Part shown: piece after piece, positions 13,601-24,600 of the stretch
Layout of the letters: every line of letters starts with the position of its first letter
Numbering within the stretch: position 1 is the stretch's first letter
NCBI RefSeq assembly: GCF_001522545.3
Contig: NC_031799.1
Coordinates: 33,589,458 to 33,653,457, forward strand
DNA length: 64,000 bases
Reading direction: 5' to 3'
Origin: Parus major
Lineage: Eukaryota; Chordata; Aves; Passeriformes; Paridae
The notes under the pieces: generated by a model
Seen by the model: only the letters and a program-made list of their open reading frames with translations
Databases searched by the model: none
What the model was told of the DNA's origin: nothing
Program-made: the position numbers and the translations under genes

Positions 13601-14060
13601 TCAGTGGGGTGAGGTGGGAGGCCTCTGCAAGAAGAGTTCAGGGGATGCCTTCTATGGGACACAGCTTGTTCCAGACAGTTCCAAGATGGATCCACTGCTG
13701 GCCAACTCTGAACCTGTCAGTGACACTGATGGCACCTCTGTGATAACATACTTCAGAAAGTGTAACAACCACTCTACAGCAGCTGTGAGAAAGAAAGTGA
13801 GAAAAATGTGGAAAAAATAGCCCTATGGACATCAATGCCAGCAGTGAGGGAGTGGGGAGGAGGTGCTTCAGATGCTGGAGCAGATGTTCCTCTGCAGGCC
13901 CTGGAGAAGAACATAGTGGAGCAGGTTGTCCCCCTGCACCCCATGGATGACCACAGTTGAACAGATATCCACATGCAGCCCATGGAAGATCACATAAAAG
14001 GAGGAGCTGGGTGTGTGTTTTGAAGAAAGCTCTGTAGGCTGACGCCGCTGTTTGTTGCAC
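13601..14060 (+). mobile_element. 5' part of a family B LTR, split by later insertions
   Basis: Shares the family B pattern of 'GAGCAGATGTTCC...GCAGGCCCTGGAGAAGAACATAGTGGAGCAGG' and 'CAGATATCCACATGCAGCCCATGG', corresponding to the upstream half of such an LTR. Its downstream half is found about 2 kb away at 16.05-16.59 kb in the same orientation, and the intervening DNA is made of other LTR material on the opposite strand. The + frame at 13614-13820 is part of this repeat. Confidence 0.7.
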
Positions 14061-14089
14061 TGGAGCTCCAGGCTAGCTCTATGGTGTTA

Positions 14090-14427
14090 CTCCAGCACGG
14101 GCAGGCACCAGGAGTGGGGAACTGCAGGGGAAAGATGACCCCACTGCAGAACCTACAGAGCACTGGTTCACTCCGAGCTCTGCTAATTCAGGCATCGCAG
14201 GTAGTCATAGAAAGACGGAGGAGACTCTTTTGGTTGAGATTCCCAGGAACAGGTTTATTGAGGAGAGGGGAGGAACACGAGGGTCTGGGCTGGAAGAGTC
14301 CAGGACCGAAGAGAGCCCTGAGCACCTTGGTTTTATCCCAAGTGAAGGTACAGTTCAGGGTCCAATGGGAGCTCATGGTGGGAGGAGTGAGGGGAGGAGG
14401 TTACAATCTTAGGGAGCAATGGGGATA
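14090..14427 (-). mobile_element. Family A LTR, 3' portion (antisense)
   Basis: On the minus strand this reads as a promoter-proximal and R-U5 region with AATAAA at 14254-14259 (TTTATT on +), preceded by CCTCCCC-rich sequence as in the copies at 8.2 and 18.4 kb. It stops abruptly at 14427, where a different LTR begins with TGTCGTGGTTTTAAA. The probable remainder of its U3 is at 15.55-15.96 kb. Confidence 0.6.
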
Positions 14428-15540
14428 TGTCGTGGTTTTAAAGCAGTAACTAAAAAATCACTAGAAAACTTACTCATTTCTTGCTGTGAGATATGGATTA
14501 GAACAAGAGCAAAACAGGCTTAAAACTTAAAATGAATAAAGAAAGTTTATTAACAAAAACTAAAAGAATAAGAAACCAGAATAAAACCTTCAGAAACTCT
14601 TTTTTCCCCCAACTACCCAACCATTCCCTTGTTCACATGACAACATAGAGACAAAAAAAAACAGTGGTTAAAACAGTCTCAATTTTTGCTATAGTCTTTT
14701 CATCAGTCTTTGTAGAGAAAAAGAAATCTTCTTCTGCTAATCTATGAAGTTTTTCACAAGTAAACTATTTTCTTCATAGCTTTCTATTTCTCTGATGCCA
14801 GCTGCCTGGAAATTCTGCCATCAGTTCTCTCCTTCCATTTTACATTACTCTGAAGTGTGCTATGGGCCAATCAGTCTAGGATGTCATTTTTAAGGATGAG
14901 TTATTTAAAGGCAAAAGTTCTCTTCATCTGTTTTTGTGAGCCTCTCTAGAAACAGAAGTTTTCTCTTTGCCTCTTAAAGGCCACAAATCTTCAACTATTA
15001 TCTCTCTTTTTCTGTTCCAGCATCTCATAGGATCAAAACTACTTCACCATTTGCTTAAAATCCACACTTTGAACACTCTATTCCTCCCAATATACTCTGT
15101 CATGAATTAAAGGAGTTCTTTTCAGAACACTACTGTCCATAGCTTTAACAAAAAAATATTTCAGCTTATTAAAGCATCTCCTTATTTCTCTCCCTCCTCT
15201 GATGTATATCATGGTGTCTCTTTACTTGTTGATCATTCTCTCTCTCTCTTCCCCTCTCTCTCTTTAGGGAAAAAAAAAATAAAAAATTAATCTGCAAGTC
15301 TCATCCGGGTAGTAAAAGAGTTGAAGTCTTGCTCAAGCTGCAGATGTTCAGGTGTCAGGTTTCAGTTCAGCGGCAGAAACTGCAGCTGAGCCAGGAACCG
15401 GCCTGGCCCGGCCTTTTCCCCCTCCACCCTCCACGGCCTTGTCTGGCCTGGTGGTGGCAGGGGGAGGAGGCTGAGCCAGAGCCTGTTACTTCTTCAGAAG
15501 CTGGAAACTAAAGAGCACAAGAAATTCCCGGCCTTACATC
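14428..15540 (-). mobile_element. LTR nested inside the family A LTR (antisense)
   Basis: Begins on + with TGTCGTGGTTTTAAAGCAGT, an inverted LTR end, followed by AT-rich sequence with paired 'AATAAAGAAAGTTTATTAAC' at about 14533, then a long pyrimidine-rich arm to about 15270 and a GC-rich block at 15375-15490. The first part resembles a passerine LTR I remember, without a library check. The right edge is uncertain: the GC-rich block could belong to this element or to the one it interrupts. Confidence 0.55.
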
Positions 15541-15544
15541 TTAA

Positions 15545-15960
15545 GGTGGTGTTCACAGGTTGATCTCACTGTTCAATGGTTAAATCCACTGTCAGTTCTC
15601 AGAAATGGCCAGTTATTGGCCAGGAGAAGAAAACTCACATCAGCCTCCAGCATTTTCAACTTCCCTAGCTCTCAAAGCTAATCTTAAAGGTACAAAACTT
15701 AATATATAACATAAATTAGGCATTTGGGGATACCAGCATGATAAAGCCATCCCAGGACAGGATGCAAGGAAGGTGGGAATGTAACACAATAACCAATAAA
15801 GTATCAAGGAAGGGATGATATACATGGAAAGGTCTGGAAGGAGAGGTGGGGTTTACAGTGATGGATAAGGGGTAAGGGCAGGGCTAAGGTGATTGATAGG
15901 GAACATTCAGAAAAACTAGAAGGAGTTAACAAAACGGACAACTGGAACATACTAATGTAA
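15545..15960 (-). mobile_element. Probable U3 remainder of the family A LTR
   Basis: Purine-rich on +, with recurring 'GGAAGG...GGGGTTTACAGTGATGGATAAGGGG' and 'GATTGATAGGGAACATTC' phrases. These resemble 18.9-19.05 kb in the better-preserved antisense family A copy ('GGGGTAGGGTTACCATGACTGGCAGGGAAC'). Together with 14090-14427 it would make one LTR broken in two. Confidence 0.5.
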
Positions 15961-16049
15961 TCAATGGAGGAAACCAGGAATATACCAATAGACTCTTTAG
16001 CAACTTCAACAAAATTAAATAAACGTACTACAACAGTAGGCAGTAGAAA

Positions 16050-16590
16050 CGAGGCTCCTGGCAGGAGTAGCTACCTGGGACAGGAACTCATGCTGAAGCA
16101 GTCTGTTCCTGAAGGACAGCAGCCCATTGAAAGGACCCACACTAGAGCAATTTGCGAACGACATGGAAGGAACAAACAGCACCAGAATGAAGGATTGGCA
16201 GAGAGGAGCAGTTATGGACTGATGACAATCATTATACTTGACACCCCTGCAGTGCTCAGGAGGGAAGGAGTAGAAAGAGTAAGAAATGAAGCAATGAAAT
16301 TGAACGTGAGATGAAGCCAGAGGGACTAATGGAAAGAAGTTTTTAGTTTTGTCCTTTTTTTTTTTTTTCCTCACCACTGCACTCTATTTTTAATTGACAG
16401 TAAATTAATCTTTCCCAAATTGAGTCTGTTTTGACCATGATGGTAATAGGTGAGTAATCTCCTTGGCTTTATTCCAGTTCATGAGCTTTCTCATCCTGTT
16501 TTGTGAAGTTAGCAAAGTAAGAGAGCTGGGTAGGCATCTGGCAGCAAGCCAAAGTCAAATCCACCACAGTGGTAGAACAAGATGCCCCTA
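16050..16590 (+). mobile_element. 3' part of the split family B LTR
   Basis: Carries the downstream half of family B: 'GAAGCAGTCTGTTCCTGAAGGACAGCAGCCCATTG', 'GGACTGATGAC', 'TTTCCCAAATTGAGTCTGTTTTGACC', 'GGTAATAGGTGAGTAATCTCC' and 'GGCATCTGGCAGCAAGCCAAAGTCAAATCCACCAC'. This aligns in order with 12.4-12.94 kb, so it completes the half found at 13.6-14.06 kb. Confidence 0.7.
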
Positions 16591-18439
16591 TTTTACCCAC
16601 TATATGTTTTACAGAAATTCTGGCAACTCAGTGTTGCAATCCACACCACATTATTTTCAATTCTGTAATTAGTACTAACTGCCAGCCAAGGTCTTGGAAA
16701 ATATTTGTCCTGGCATGTCTTTGATCATACAGTACTGACACAGTCTATTCATATTAAATTTATGTGAGAAATTTTCCTCTCAAACAGTATCAGAATTCTG
16801 TGTACACACACTACAGGTAAAGTGAAATAGTATTTTCAGTATGTATTACACATAGTCTGAGGAAGAAAATATGACCTTCCTTAATAAACTTTAGGCATGA
16901 GCTGCTCTTGCCCCTACCAATTAGTACTGACCCATATCAGTAGATATTTTGTTCCAAAGAGAAGCACACTACAGTGTGCTTTAGATATGCTTTTCTTTAT
17001 TTTCAAAAATGGGTTGAGATGTCTTTCTTCTTCAGACAATGTTTTGTGTTAAAATGATTTTGGCAGTTGCGATCATCTTCTTCAGACCTTTTATTTCAGC
17101 ACATGATATTCACATTTTTGGCCCACTCCACCCCCACCCCTGATTTAGGTGAAAGCTCAGCAAATTGAAGATTACTTTTTTCCCCTATTCAGATACAGAG
17201 CAAGCAGAATTGGGAATCTAGGACAAGAACATTAAGTCTCATAAACTTTGCAACAAAGGTAAATGTTGCTATGGATGTTTATGGAGAAGATAATAAAAAA
17301 TTCTGGATTGGAGCAACTCTTTCCTTAGAGAAGGCCAGTGCAGTAAGATCACTTTCTTTATGAAGAAACCTTCAAGCCCTTCAAGGATTCAAGACTGAGG
17401 TTTGTCTGTCTGAGGACAGGATAATAGGACCTTGCCTCTTTCTAATGTTAGGTCTGAATTATCAGAAGAAATAGATATTTGGGTTACATTTACATGATAA
17501 ATTAAGACAAGTCATTTTTTACAAAGGTTAGTAGAGAAGCTCTTATTGCAAAATGCTGGATCACTGTCGGCCTTTTCAAAAAAAGAAAACTTTTATTTCC
17601 TTAAAACTAGTAAAATTACAAGAATTAGCAGTAAGCCTGAGGTTTAAAAAAATAATCTCTACCACTTAAACTTTTGACATAGCATAAAAAAATCTAAGAT
17701 ATTTAGAAAAATTTTGCATACTTTATGTTTTCCAAGAAAAAGCCTAAAGCCTGGAGGCAGCTGTCAAATTACAAATGAGATACTAATATCAAATTAGAGA
17801 AAGCATGGCTGTGAGACAGCTGTCCTCATTATTGGAAATATATTTGAGCTGTATTCTCCTGCACCATAACTATATAAGTTTAGCCACAGAAAACTATTTT
17901 TGAAACTTTCTCAATGTAGTTTGTATGTACTTTTTCTCACTGGATTGTTAGTCTTGCCACATCAATCAAATATTCATGTATAAACTGATTTCACTCATAC
18001 CAATCAAAATTCACAGCAAAATAATTTATGTATTTTAAACTTCCCACATTTGTAACTTGCTTTTTATTAATTTTTGTCTTTATTTTGCCTCTAAGGTCCA
18101 CTTTTTCTATTGTTTTGTCTGTCAGTAATTCCAAAATTGTGAAAAATGTAACTTTCCTTTTGTTTTACAGCTGCTATACAGTCACATCCATCACTGGCTT
18201 GTCACATGGCAGAAAGGGCAGCTTGTGGACCCTGTCATCTTCATATTCCAGACTAAAGAAGAGTAAAAACCAGGCACAAACCCATTTCATCCATTTTTTT
18301 CAGGAAGAGTTAAAAAAAAACTATCTATGAAGGGAACCACAAGTGAAACACAGTCCTTGAAATGTCACAAAGCAGCACTAAAAACATGATGGGTCTCTGC
18401 CAGCATGGTCAGCCAAGGATCACAACCTCTGTAATTATG
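16591..18439. other. Gene-free AT-rich spacer
   Basis: No gene or recognisable element was seen. The + frame at 18028-18330 is low-complexity hydrophobic coding from T-rich sequence and lacks any family signature. Confidence 0.5.
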
Positions 18440-19100
18440 TCAGTCTATAGAGAACTCTGATACAGTGCCAGGACCAGTTTGCCAGCTTGGCTGTCCTGGA
18501 CTGCACCAGGTATGGCCTCTCTCAGGCTATGAATAGCCTCAAGTAGAGGTAAAGCAGGTCTGCTCAGCTCAGCAGCAATAAGTCTGCTTTTCAAAGCGCT
18601 TTTGTGGTCAGTGTTGAGGGCTGGGGCAAAGACCAGGGAAGGGTGTTTTGTGTAGGTCTCCACAGAAGTTTATTCTCCAGAAGGGTCCAGGGACAAAAGA
18701 CAAAAGATACAGGGCTACAGTAACTTAAATACAGGGGAGGAGCAAGAGGTGGGGTACAAACCATCAACCAATAGGGAAGACTTAGAGAAGGAATTCAAGG
18801 CGGGGTTCACAAAACATGGACCAGTGAGGAAGCCTGAGGTAAGAGTTTACCTAATCTAATGGATCGTCAAATGACATCAACAGGGATGATTCCAGAACAA
18901 AGGTTAGGTAGCAAGTAAAACTGACAGGGAAGGATCTGGATAAAGGGGTAGGGTTACCATGACTGGCAGGGAACGTACTGGAAGAAGGGGTTGAGATACA
19001 ATGATTGATGGTGCAGGGGAGGAGGATTCAGCTTGGATTATACCAACAAAACCGGGGGGGTAAGCGAGTGAACCATCTGTATGAGGACCTCAAACTTATT
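18440..19100 (-). mobile_element. Solo LTR, family A (antisense)
   Basis: The reverse complement shows the family A order: purine/CACC-rich U3, then 'TCTTTTGTCCCTGGACC', then AATAAA (18669-18674 on the minus strand) and a U5-like segment from about 18660 down to 18440. The match to the 8.2 kb copy around the polyadenylation signal is clear; the U3 part is more diverged. No internal retroviral genes are present. Confidence 0.7.
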
Positions 19101-20559
19101 GAAAGAAAAACACACCACAACAGAATTCCATTTTTTACTTGTGCCAAAGTTGGAATAGTAGAGAATAACAGGCTTCTTAACTTCAGTCCTCTACCTGAAA
19201 TAATTACATGCAGTAATCACTTTAATGCTTTTTTTTTTTTTTCTCTCCACAGGAAGTACTTGTTAGATGGTACTTTGTTAGTGCATCAATATATATCAGC
19301 TCTAGCTGGTGACTTTGCATTGGACATCCTTGCATCTGTAGCTTTGTAAGGAATTAGGGGGAGGGTGAATGGAAAACTGAGAGGAAACATCTGCCCCTAA
19401 TGCTTACCTAATTCATTCTCTAAAGAATAATGGTGTGCAGCTCTGCTACTTGTACTGTGATTGCAATACTGTAATGTTTTGTAGGCAGTTTAGCAAGAGA
19501 ACAAACACTTAAATTTACACTATAATTTATTTTTCTAATTTACATCAAAGACCAACAAGACATAGTCACTGTCTATAATCATAAACCATTAATAATTACA
19601 AAACATTACTTTTCATGGGGAAAACTAATAGGAAATCATGCCCACTCCCTCAGATTTCTGTCTCCTGCTAAAAGCTTCTTACCAGCCTCTACTGGGTTTA
19701 CAGATGAAAGGCCTTTTTGGCATAGTGCTCCATGAACAATCAAAAGTGAACAGAAGTTCAGTCCTATAAATAAAATAAACACTAGAAAACCATCATTTCC
19801 CCCCACATCTGCCAGGAAAAAGAGGAAAAAGGGAGAACTGCCAAGCTGGCATGCATCTACACACTAATTCTTTACCCAGCATATATATTTATATATATAC
19901 ACACATTAAATATTCTCTTGACAATACAATGATGAAAATTTGAGATCTTGCTGTCCATTCCTAAAATAAGCTGTTTGATCCATGTGGTAATGTGTGGAGG
20001 CAATGCCCTCTTCTGCTTGCAGTGTGTTCCAGTAAGAGCCTTGAAAGCTAATCCCATTTTCTTGTTGCCTTCCAGCTTCTTGATCAGTGCAGATGCGGGA
20101 CCCCTCAGTACAATCTCACAATTGAGATGAGAAATTGCCAGGAAAGCCCGCAATTAAGTGCGCCTCCAGCTGCCAAATCAAGCTGTATGCCAGATAATGC
20201 ATGAGATTCCAAGGAATTCTGGAAACACCGTTCAAGCTGCTGCAGGCTGCAGCACGTGGGGCTTTTTAATGAGGCACATGCTCTCTTTGAACTTTTTATT
20301 TCCTTGAAATTTAATTTTCTGTTTTCTTTCAAAGTACTTTGCTAAAATAATAAGAGGCTTGCCCCTAAGGTTCACCTTCATGTTTCACAGCTCTCCAAGC
20401 CCAGTGTACGATTTTTATCGTCGGACAGATATTTGAAGGGACTAAGTGAACAAGAAATCTGAGTCTTCTTCACGCTCTGCCTAGACACGTATTACTCCTC
20501 ATAGCTTCAAGTTTCGTACACCGCTTCCCAACGAGGTCTGTTGCCCTTCCACCCCACCC
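19101..20559. other. Upstream flank of the CpG island
   Basis: No gene was recognised. GC content rises only from about 20.5 kb. Sequence around 20.0-20.4 kb could contain proximal regulatory DNA, but no specific site can be supported by eye. Confidence 0.4.
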
Positions 20560-21270
20560 TCCCCTCCGTATCTCGATTTTCCCTCAGGGACTCCTTCCAG
20601 CTCACATGTAGCAGCCGCAGGCGAGTTTCGGGCTGCCGCCTCAGGAGCACCGGTCCCGCCGGCTCCCCGTTGACAACGCGCGGCTGCCGCAGCCACACCG
20701 GGCCCGCCCAGGGCCTTCCCCCCGTGGCACCCGGCCCCCAGCCCGCGTCCTTTGGGGCTGGGAACCACGAGAGAGCCCTTCGATCCTCCAGCAGAGCAGC
20801 TGGTCCTGCGTGGATGCCAACGTTACCGGTACTACTGAAAGAAGCGTTAGAGCAAGCAATAAAGAAGATTAACACGCGTACTTGCCAATGCTGCCAGGGC
20901 ACGGTGTGGGTGAGGTCTGGGCCAGGCTGGGGGCGGAGAGGTAGGGGCGGGACCCTGAGCACGGCCGCGGTGCCGCGGAGGGCCGGGCCGGGCCGGCTGG
21001 ACCCACGGGTGTGTGCGGGAGGGGCGAGGGGCCCCCAGCCCAGGGCAAGAGCTGGGCAGCTCGAGGCCGCGCCCGCAGGGGAGGTGGCCGGGCTGCCTGC
21101 CTGCCTGCCCCGGGCTGCTCCGCACCTGGGTGCTGGAGGCGTACCGGGAGCGGTGTGATCCCGAAGCGGGTGGCCTGGAGCGTCGCTCTCCGCCGGCGCC
21201 GTACCCTACGGAGCCTCGCAACACTACTTCAGGAGCCGCCGTTTCGTCGGGCAGGTGCTGCACTGGAGGG
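20560..21270 (+). promoter_or_regulatory. CpG island, probable GCNT1 promoter
   Basis: The only sizeable block in the window that is GC-rich and dense in CpG; the rest is AT-rich and CpG-poor. GC boxes (GGGCGG) occur at 20931-20936 and 20944-20950, followed by CCGCGG and GGCCGGGCC runs near 20965-21000. It lies about 7 kb upstream of the GCNT1 coding exon on the same strand, which suits a first non-coding exon and promoter, since mammalian GCNT1 also has untranslated 5' exons. GT donors such as GGGCAG/GTGCTG near 21254 could end exon 1. Open frames of 140-221 codons here result from lack of AT-rich stops and resemble no protein I know. No TATA box is obvious. The island could also fire divergently. 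Confidence 0.7.
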
Positions 21271-21289
21271 CGGGCAGGGAGACGCATCT

Positions 21290-21600
21290 GTTGTGCCTCT
21301 GTCCTTTCCCTCCTTCTTTCCTTCTTTTTTTCCACACCTCTTTTTGCTTTCCTTACCACTTTCCTCTCTCCCTCTCCTTTCCCGCCTTACCCTCCTCTTC
21401 CCCCCACCTTCCCGTCTTCCCTCTTATTTTTGATTCTACTTATGTCCTTCTGTTTCTTTCCCCTTTTTTTCTCATTTCCCCTTCCCCTTTCTTCCTATGC
21501 TTTTTCCCCGCCACGCCTCCTTTTTTCTTATTTTGTTTTGTTTCCCCAGTTTCTGTCTGTCTGTCTGTCTTCCCAGCCTCCGTTTGCCTTCTCCCGCGGC
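21290..21600. repeat. Long polypyrimidine tract
   Basis: About 300 bases are overwhelmingly C and T on the + strand, with TTTCC, CCTCTCC and (TGTC)n phrases. It sits directly downstream of the CpG island, in what would be the start of the first GCNT1 intron. Such tracts can form triplex DNA and inflate the apparent ORFs here. Confidence 0.85.
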
Positions 21601-21604
21601 AGTG

Positions 21605-24600
21605 CACGCAGGGAGCCCGGGGCAGGCTCTTGCCCTCCGGGGGGGTGTTGGTTTGGTGTGGAATCGGCTAGGGCTTAGGGCATACCAGATGCTCCTGAGC
21701 TGTTGCAGTCGTAGGTGGTGCTTTTTTTTTCCTCTCTCTCTCCCTCTCTGAAACTCTCTGTAACCGGGGAAACCCTAAAAAAAACCCCTTCGTTTTGGTC
21801 AGAATGAAAAAAGCAGTTTAGAAGGTTGTAAATAGTTTTTTGTGGGCCAGGTTGGATGAGAGGACTGAGAAGGAAGCCTGACAGGAGACTGTTATGCTCT
21901 GACACTTGCCTTTCAGCGTTACTCAGAAAAGTAGACTTCTTTGTGGCAGCAGGAGGGAATTGCCATTTTGGAGTCTGCTATTTTAAATATAATTTTTAAT
22001 GGAATATGAGGTATTTGACCACAGAGCTGGCAAGAATAAGAATCAGAAATGGTAGTGAGAAAAGAAGGGACAAATCTAGCTATTCTGTCTTTAAACTTGA
22101 AAATCTTTGTGAAAATAATGCAGTGTTTGTAGCTCAAGTTGGAGTTCACTTACATTGCTTTTGAAAGTAGGTGTATACAAAAGTAAATATTTTCTCTCCT
22201 CAATGATTAGCTATTCTGCCTGTAGTGTATACCAGTTATCAGCATAATGCCTTTCCTATGAAATCTAAATTATTGGAGTGATACTTCCTGAGGCCAGGAG
22301 AGCCAATAGTTGCTAAAAAAATAAGCCAAATCAGCCTTTTTTTCCTAGCATAAACTAAATGCAAGCTAAAGATTTACAGTCTATTTGCTGAAAATATTAC
22401 ATTTACTGAGCAAAATCCTGCTCTCCGATTTTATTTCCATGTTGGAAAACTCACCTCTAGTCTTACTGAAAGATTTAATTTCACTTTTTTTAATAATCCC
22501 TCATAGTTTTGCTTTGGATTTTAACATAATTCAAAAGTTCTTCCTTTACTCTGGTTCATAAGCTTCTGAAACTGGAAAACACCTAACTTTATCAACATAG
22601 AATTTCACCTTAGAATAGGTGAAAAAAAGGTAGTGCCACAGAAATGTAACATACCCAGTACTACAGCTGAAGTAACTTTCACTGTTAGGTTTACTTCACA
22701 GCTCCAGAGACACGGCTTTTTTGCAATGTGGATCATTATTCTACATGGGATAATTGTGGTGCTATTAGAGGAACTTAGTAAAACAAACAGAATCCTCATC
22801 TTGGAAACTGTGATAGAGTATCTCAGAAGTTCACTGATGATTCTTTAGCTCACTGATGAGCTGTAACTGTAGATATGGCTTTAAAATGCTGGCTTCTCCA
22901 TAGGGCTAAAGAAAATCCCAGAATATTTTCTATGTTGTGCTTGAAGACAGATCCAAGTACTCAAAAATTTGAAAACCTTTTCCTTCTGCCTTCCTTCTGG
23001 TTTTATAGATTACATTTCCTGCTATTGAGTCCTGTTATAAAATACAGCATTGTCACAAAATTGGCAAAATTTTTTGTGTGGGCATGAGGAGTGCAGTAAT
23101 TGCTCTCTTCCTGGTGATGTTATAGGTCCTACTTCAGAATAATGTGAAAAAAATGGGTGTGCGTTTCACCTTGAAGTAGCTGAAATTACTTGAGGAACCC
23201 CAGGCAGTTCTACCACACGTTAAATTGGCCAACATTAGTTTAGATTTCATGATTTTTTGTTTTCTGATCTATCTGTACTTTCAGTGTTAGTAACCTTGAG
23301 GTAAAACATATCTTTTTGTCCATACTAAGAGTCACAAGCTTCCTGAGGTAGGAGCTGGTCACTGAATGACTTCACCATAACATCTTTACTCTCCTTAGTT
23401 GAAATTTTGCACTGTTATCTCTATCTGGGAGGCCTCTAAGGATGGACAGGATTCGAAATAGGAGTCAGGCTTTGAACTGTTCTGCAGAATGTTTATGTGA
23501 TACGGTAGTATAAGAGAGTACTAGAGAGGCTAGTAAAACTTACTCCTTTTTCAATTTACAATCTTCACAGAGTGTATGTTCGTGTGTTACTCATTTTTTG
23601 AAACAAAAATACTTTAGTGTGTTGGATTCCTAAAAATTGAATTTAAGATCTTCAAATAAGCTGGAGCTCTGAATTTATTTTCATCTCTCTTTTTTAGCTC
23701 TGAAAAAACATCTGTCTACTTTCAGCTACTCTCAGTATTTAATTTCCATGTAGTGGTGGATGTAGCAAGTGACTACTTGTGGAGTTTTGTTTAAAGCTAT
23801 CTTCCTAGTTAACAAAGGACTGTAAATGTGTTGGGTTTTTCTGCAAAAAAGGGAGTGTATTTTTCCCTTTTTATTGTTTTCTTAAGCACCTCTGAAGGAA
23901 AAGCATCTACTCTTACAGAGCGTTGTCAGTTGCAGACAGCTGTGCCCACATGAAACCCTGCTGCATATGATTTCAAAATTAAGGGTCCCGTAAAGGCTTA
24001 TGGTAAGCTAACTACGCAGCCTATGACTAGTCCTCATTTTCATGTAAACTCAAGACTGAACGCTCCCTAACAAAACAGATGCAAGTTCTTTGATTTAGTT
24101 ACAGGCAAATCTGCTTTCAAGATTGTGCTGCTTGCTGTCGTGGAAAGCTGAGTAAATGACTTCTGTGTCTGGCGGATCTTTGCAGATGATGCTGCAGTCC
24201 ACGCAGTCTGTCTTTGTGTTCATGGATGTTTGTGTTTATACAAACTGCTTACTGCTTTAAAAATCACTTCCCCATCAGAATGAATGTTCTGTGTGACTGC
24301 AGCTGAATGGAAGCATGGTTATTGTAGTAACTGTATGTGCTCTGAAGCATTCTGGATATACCTTTGTAACCTGTTAGGACTTCCCAGCAGATCCATCTTT
24401 GTGGCTTCTCTGACTGGAGAGCTCCTCAGAGGCCATCTGGTTGGATCTGTTGTTGCACTCCTCCTGGCCCAGTGAGTGGGTACCAGAGATGGGAGCAGGG
24501 TTCCTCCTTCATGAACAGCACATCGTGGTGCCAGAGCAGCGTCCTGCCACCTTTGCATGCCCACAAACATCCTCATTTGTGGGACCAGCAGCTCCAGTCC

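Noticed and set aside
8247..19100. Intact endogenous retrovirus with gag/pol/env
   Set aside because: No retroviral protein frames were found between the LTRs, and the LTRs are of different families and orientations, consistent with solo copies.
20560..21270. First exon of RFK (the human upstream neighbour, opposite strand)
   Set aside because: No frame on either strand shows the conserved riboflavin kinase N-terminus. RFK, if nearby, lies outside the window.
20541..21678. Open frames of 140-221 codons in several frames around the CpG island
   Set aside because: They overlap in multiple frames on both strands, are rich in Arg/Pro/Gly or Ser/Phe/Leu as composition dictates, and match no family I know.
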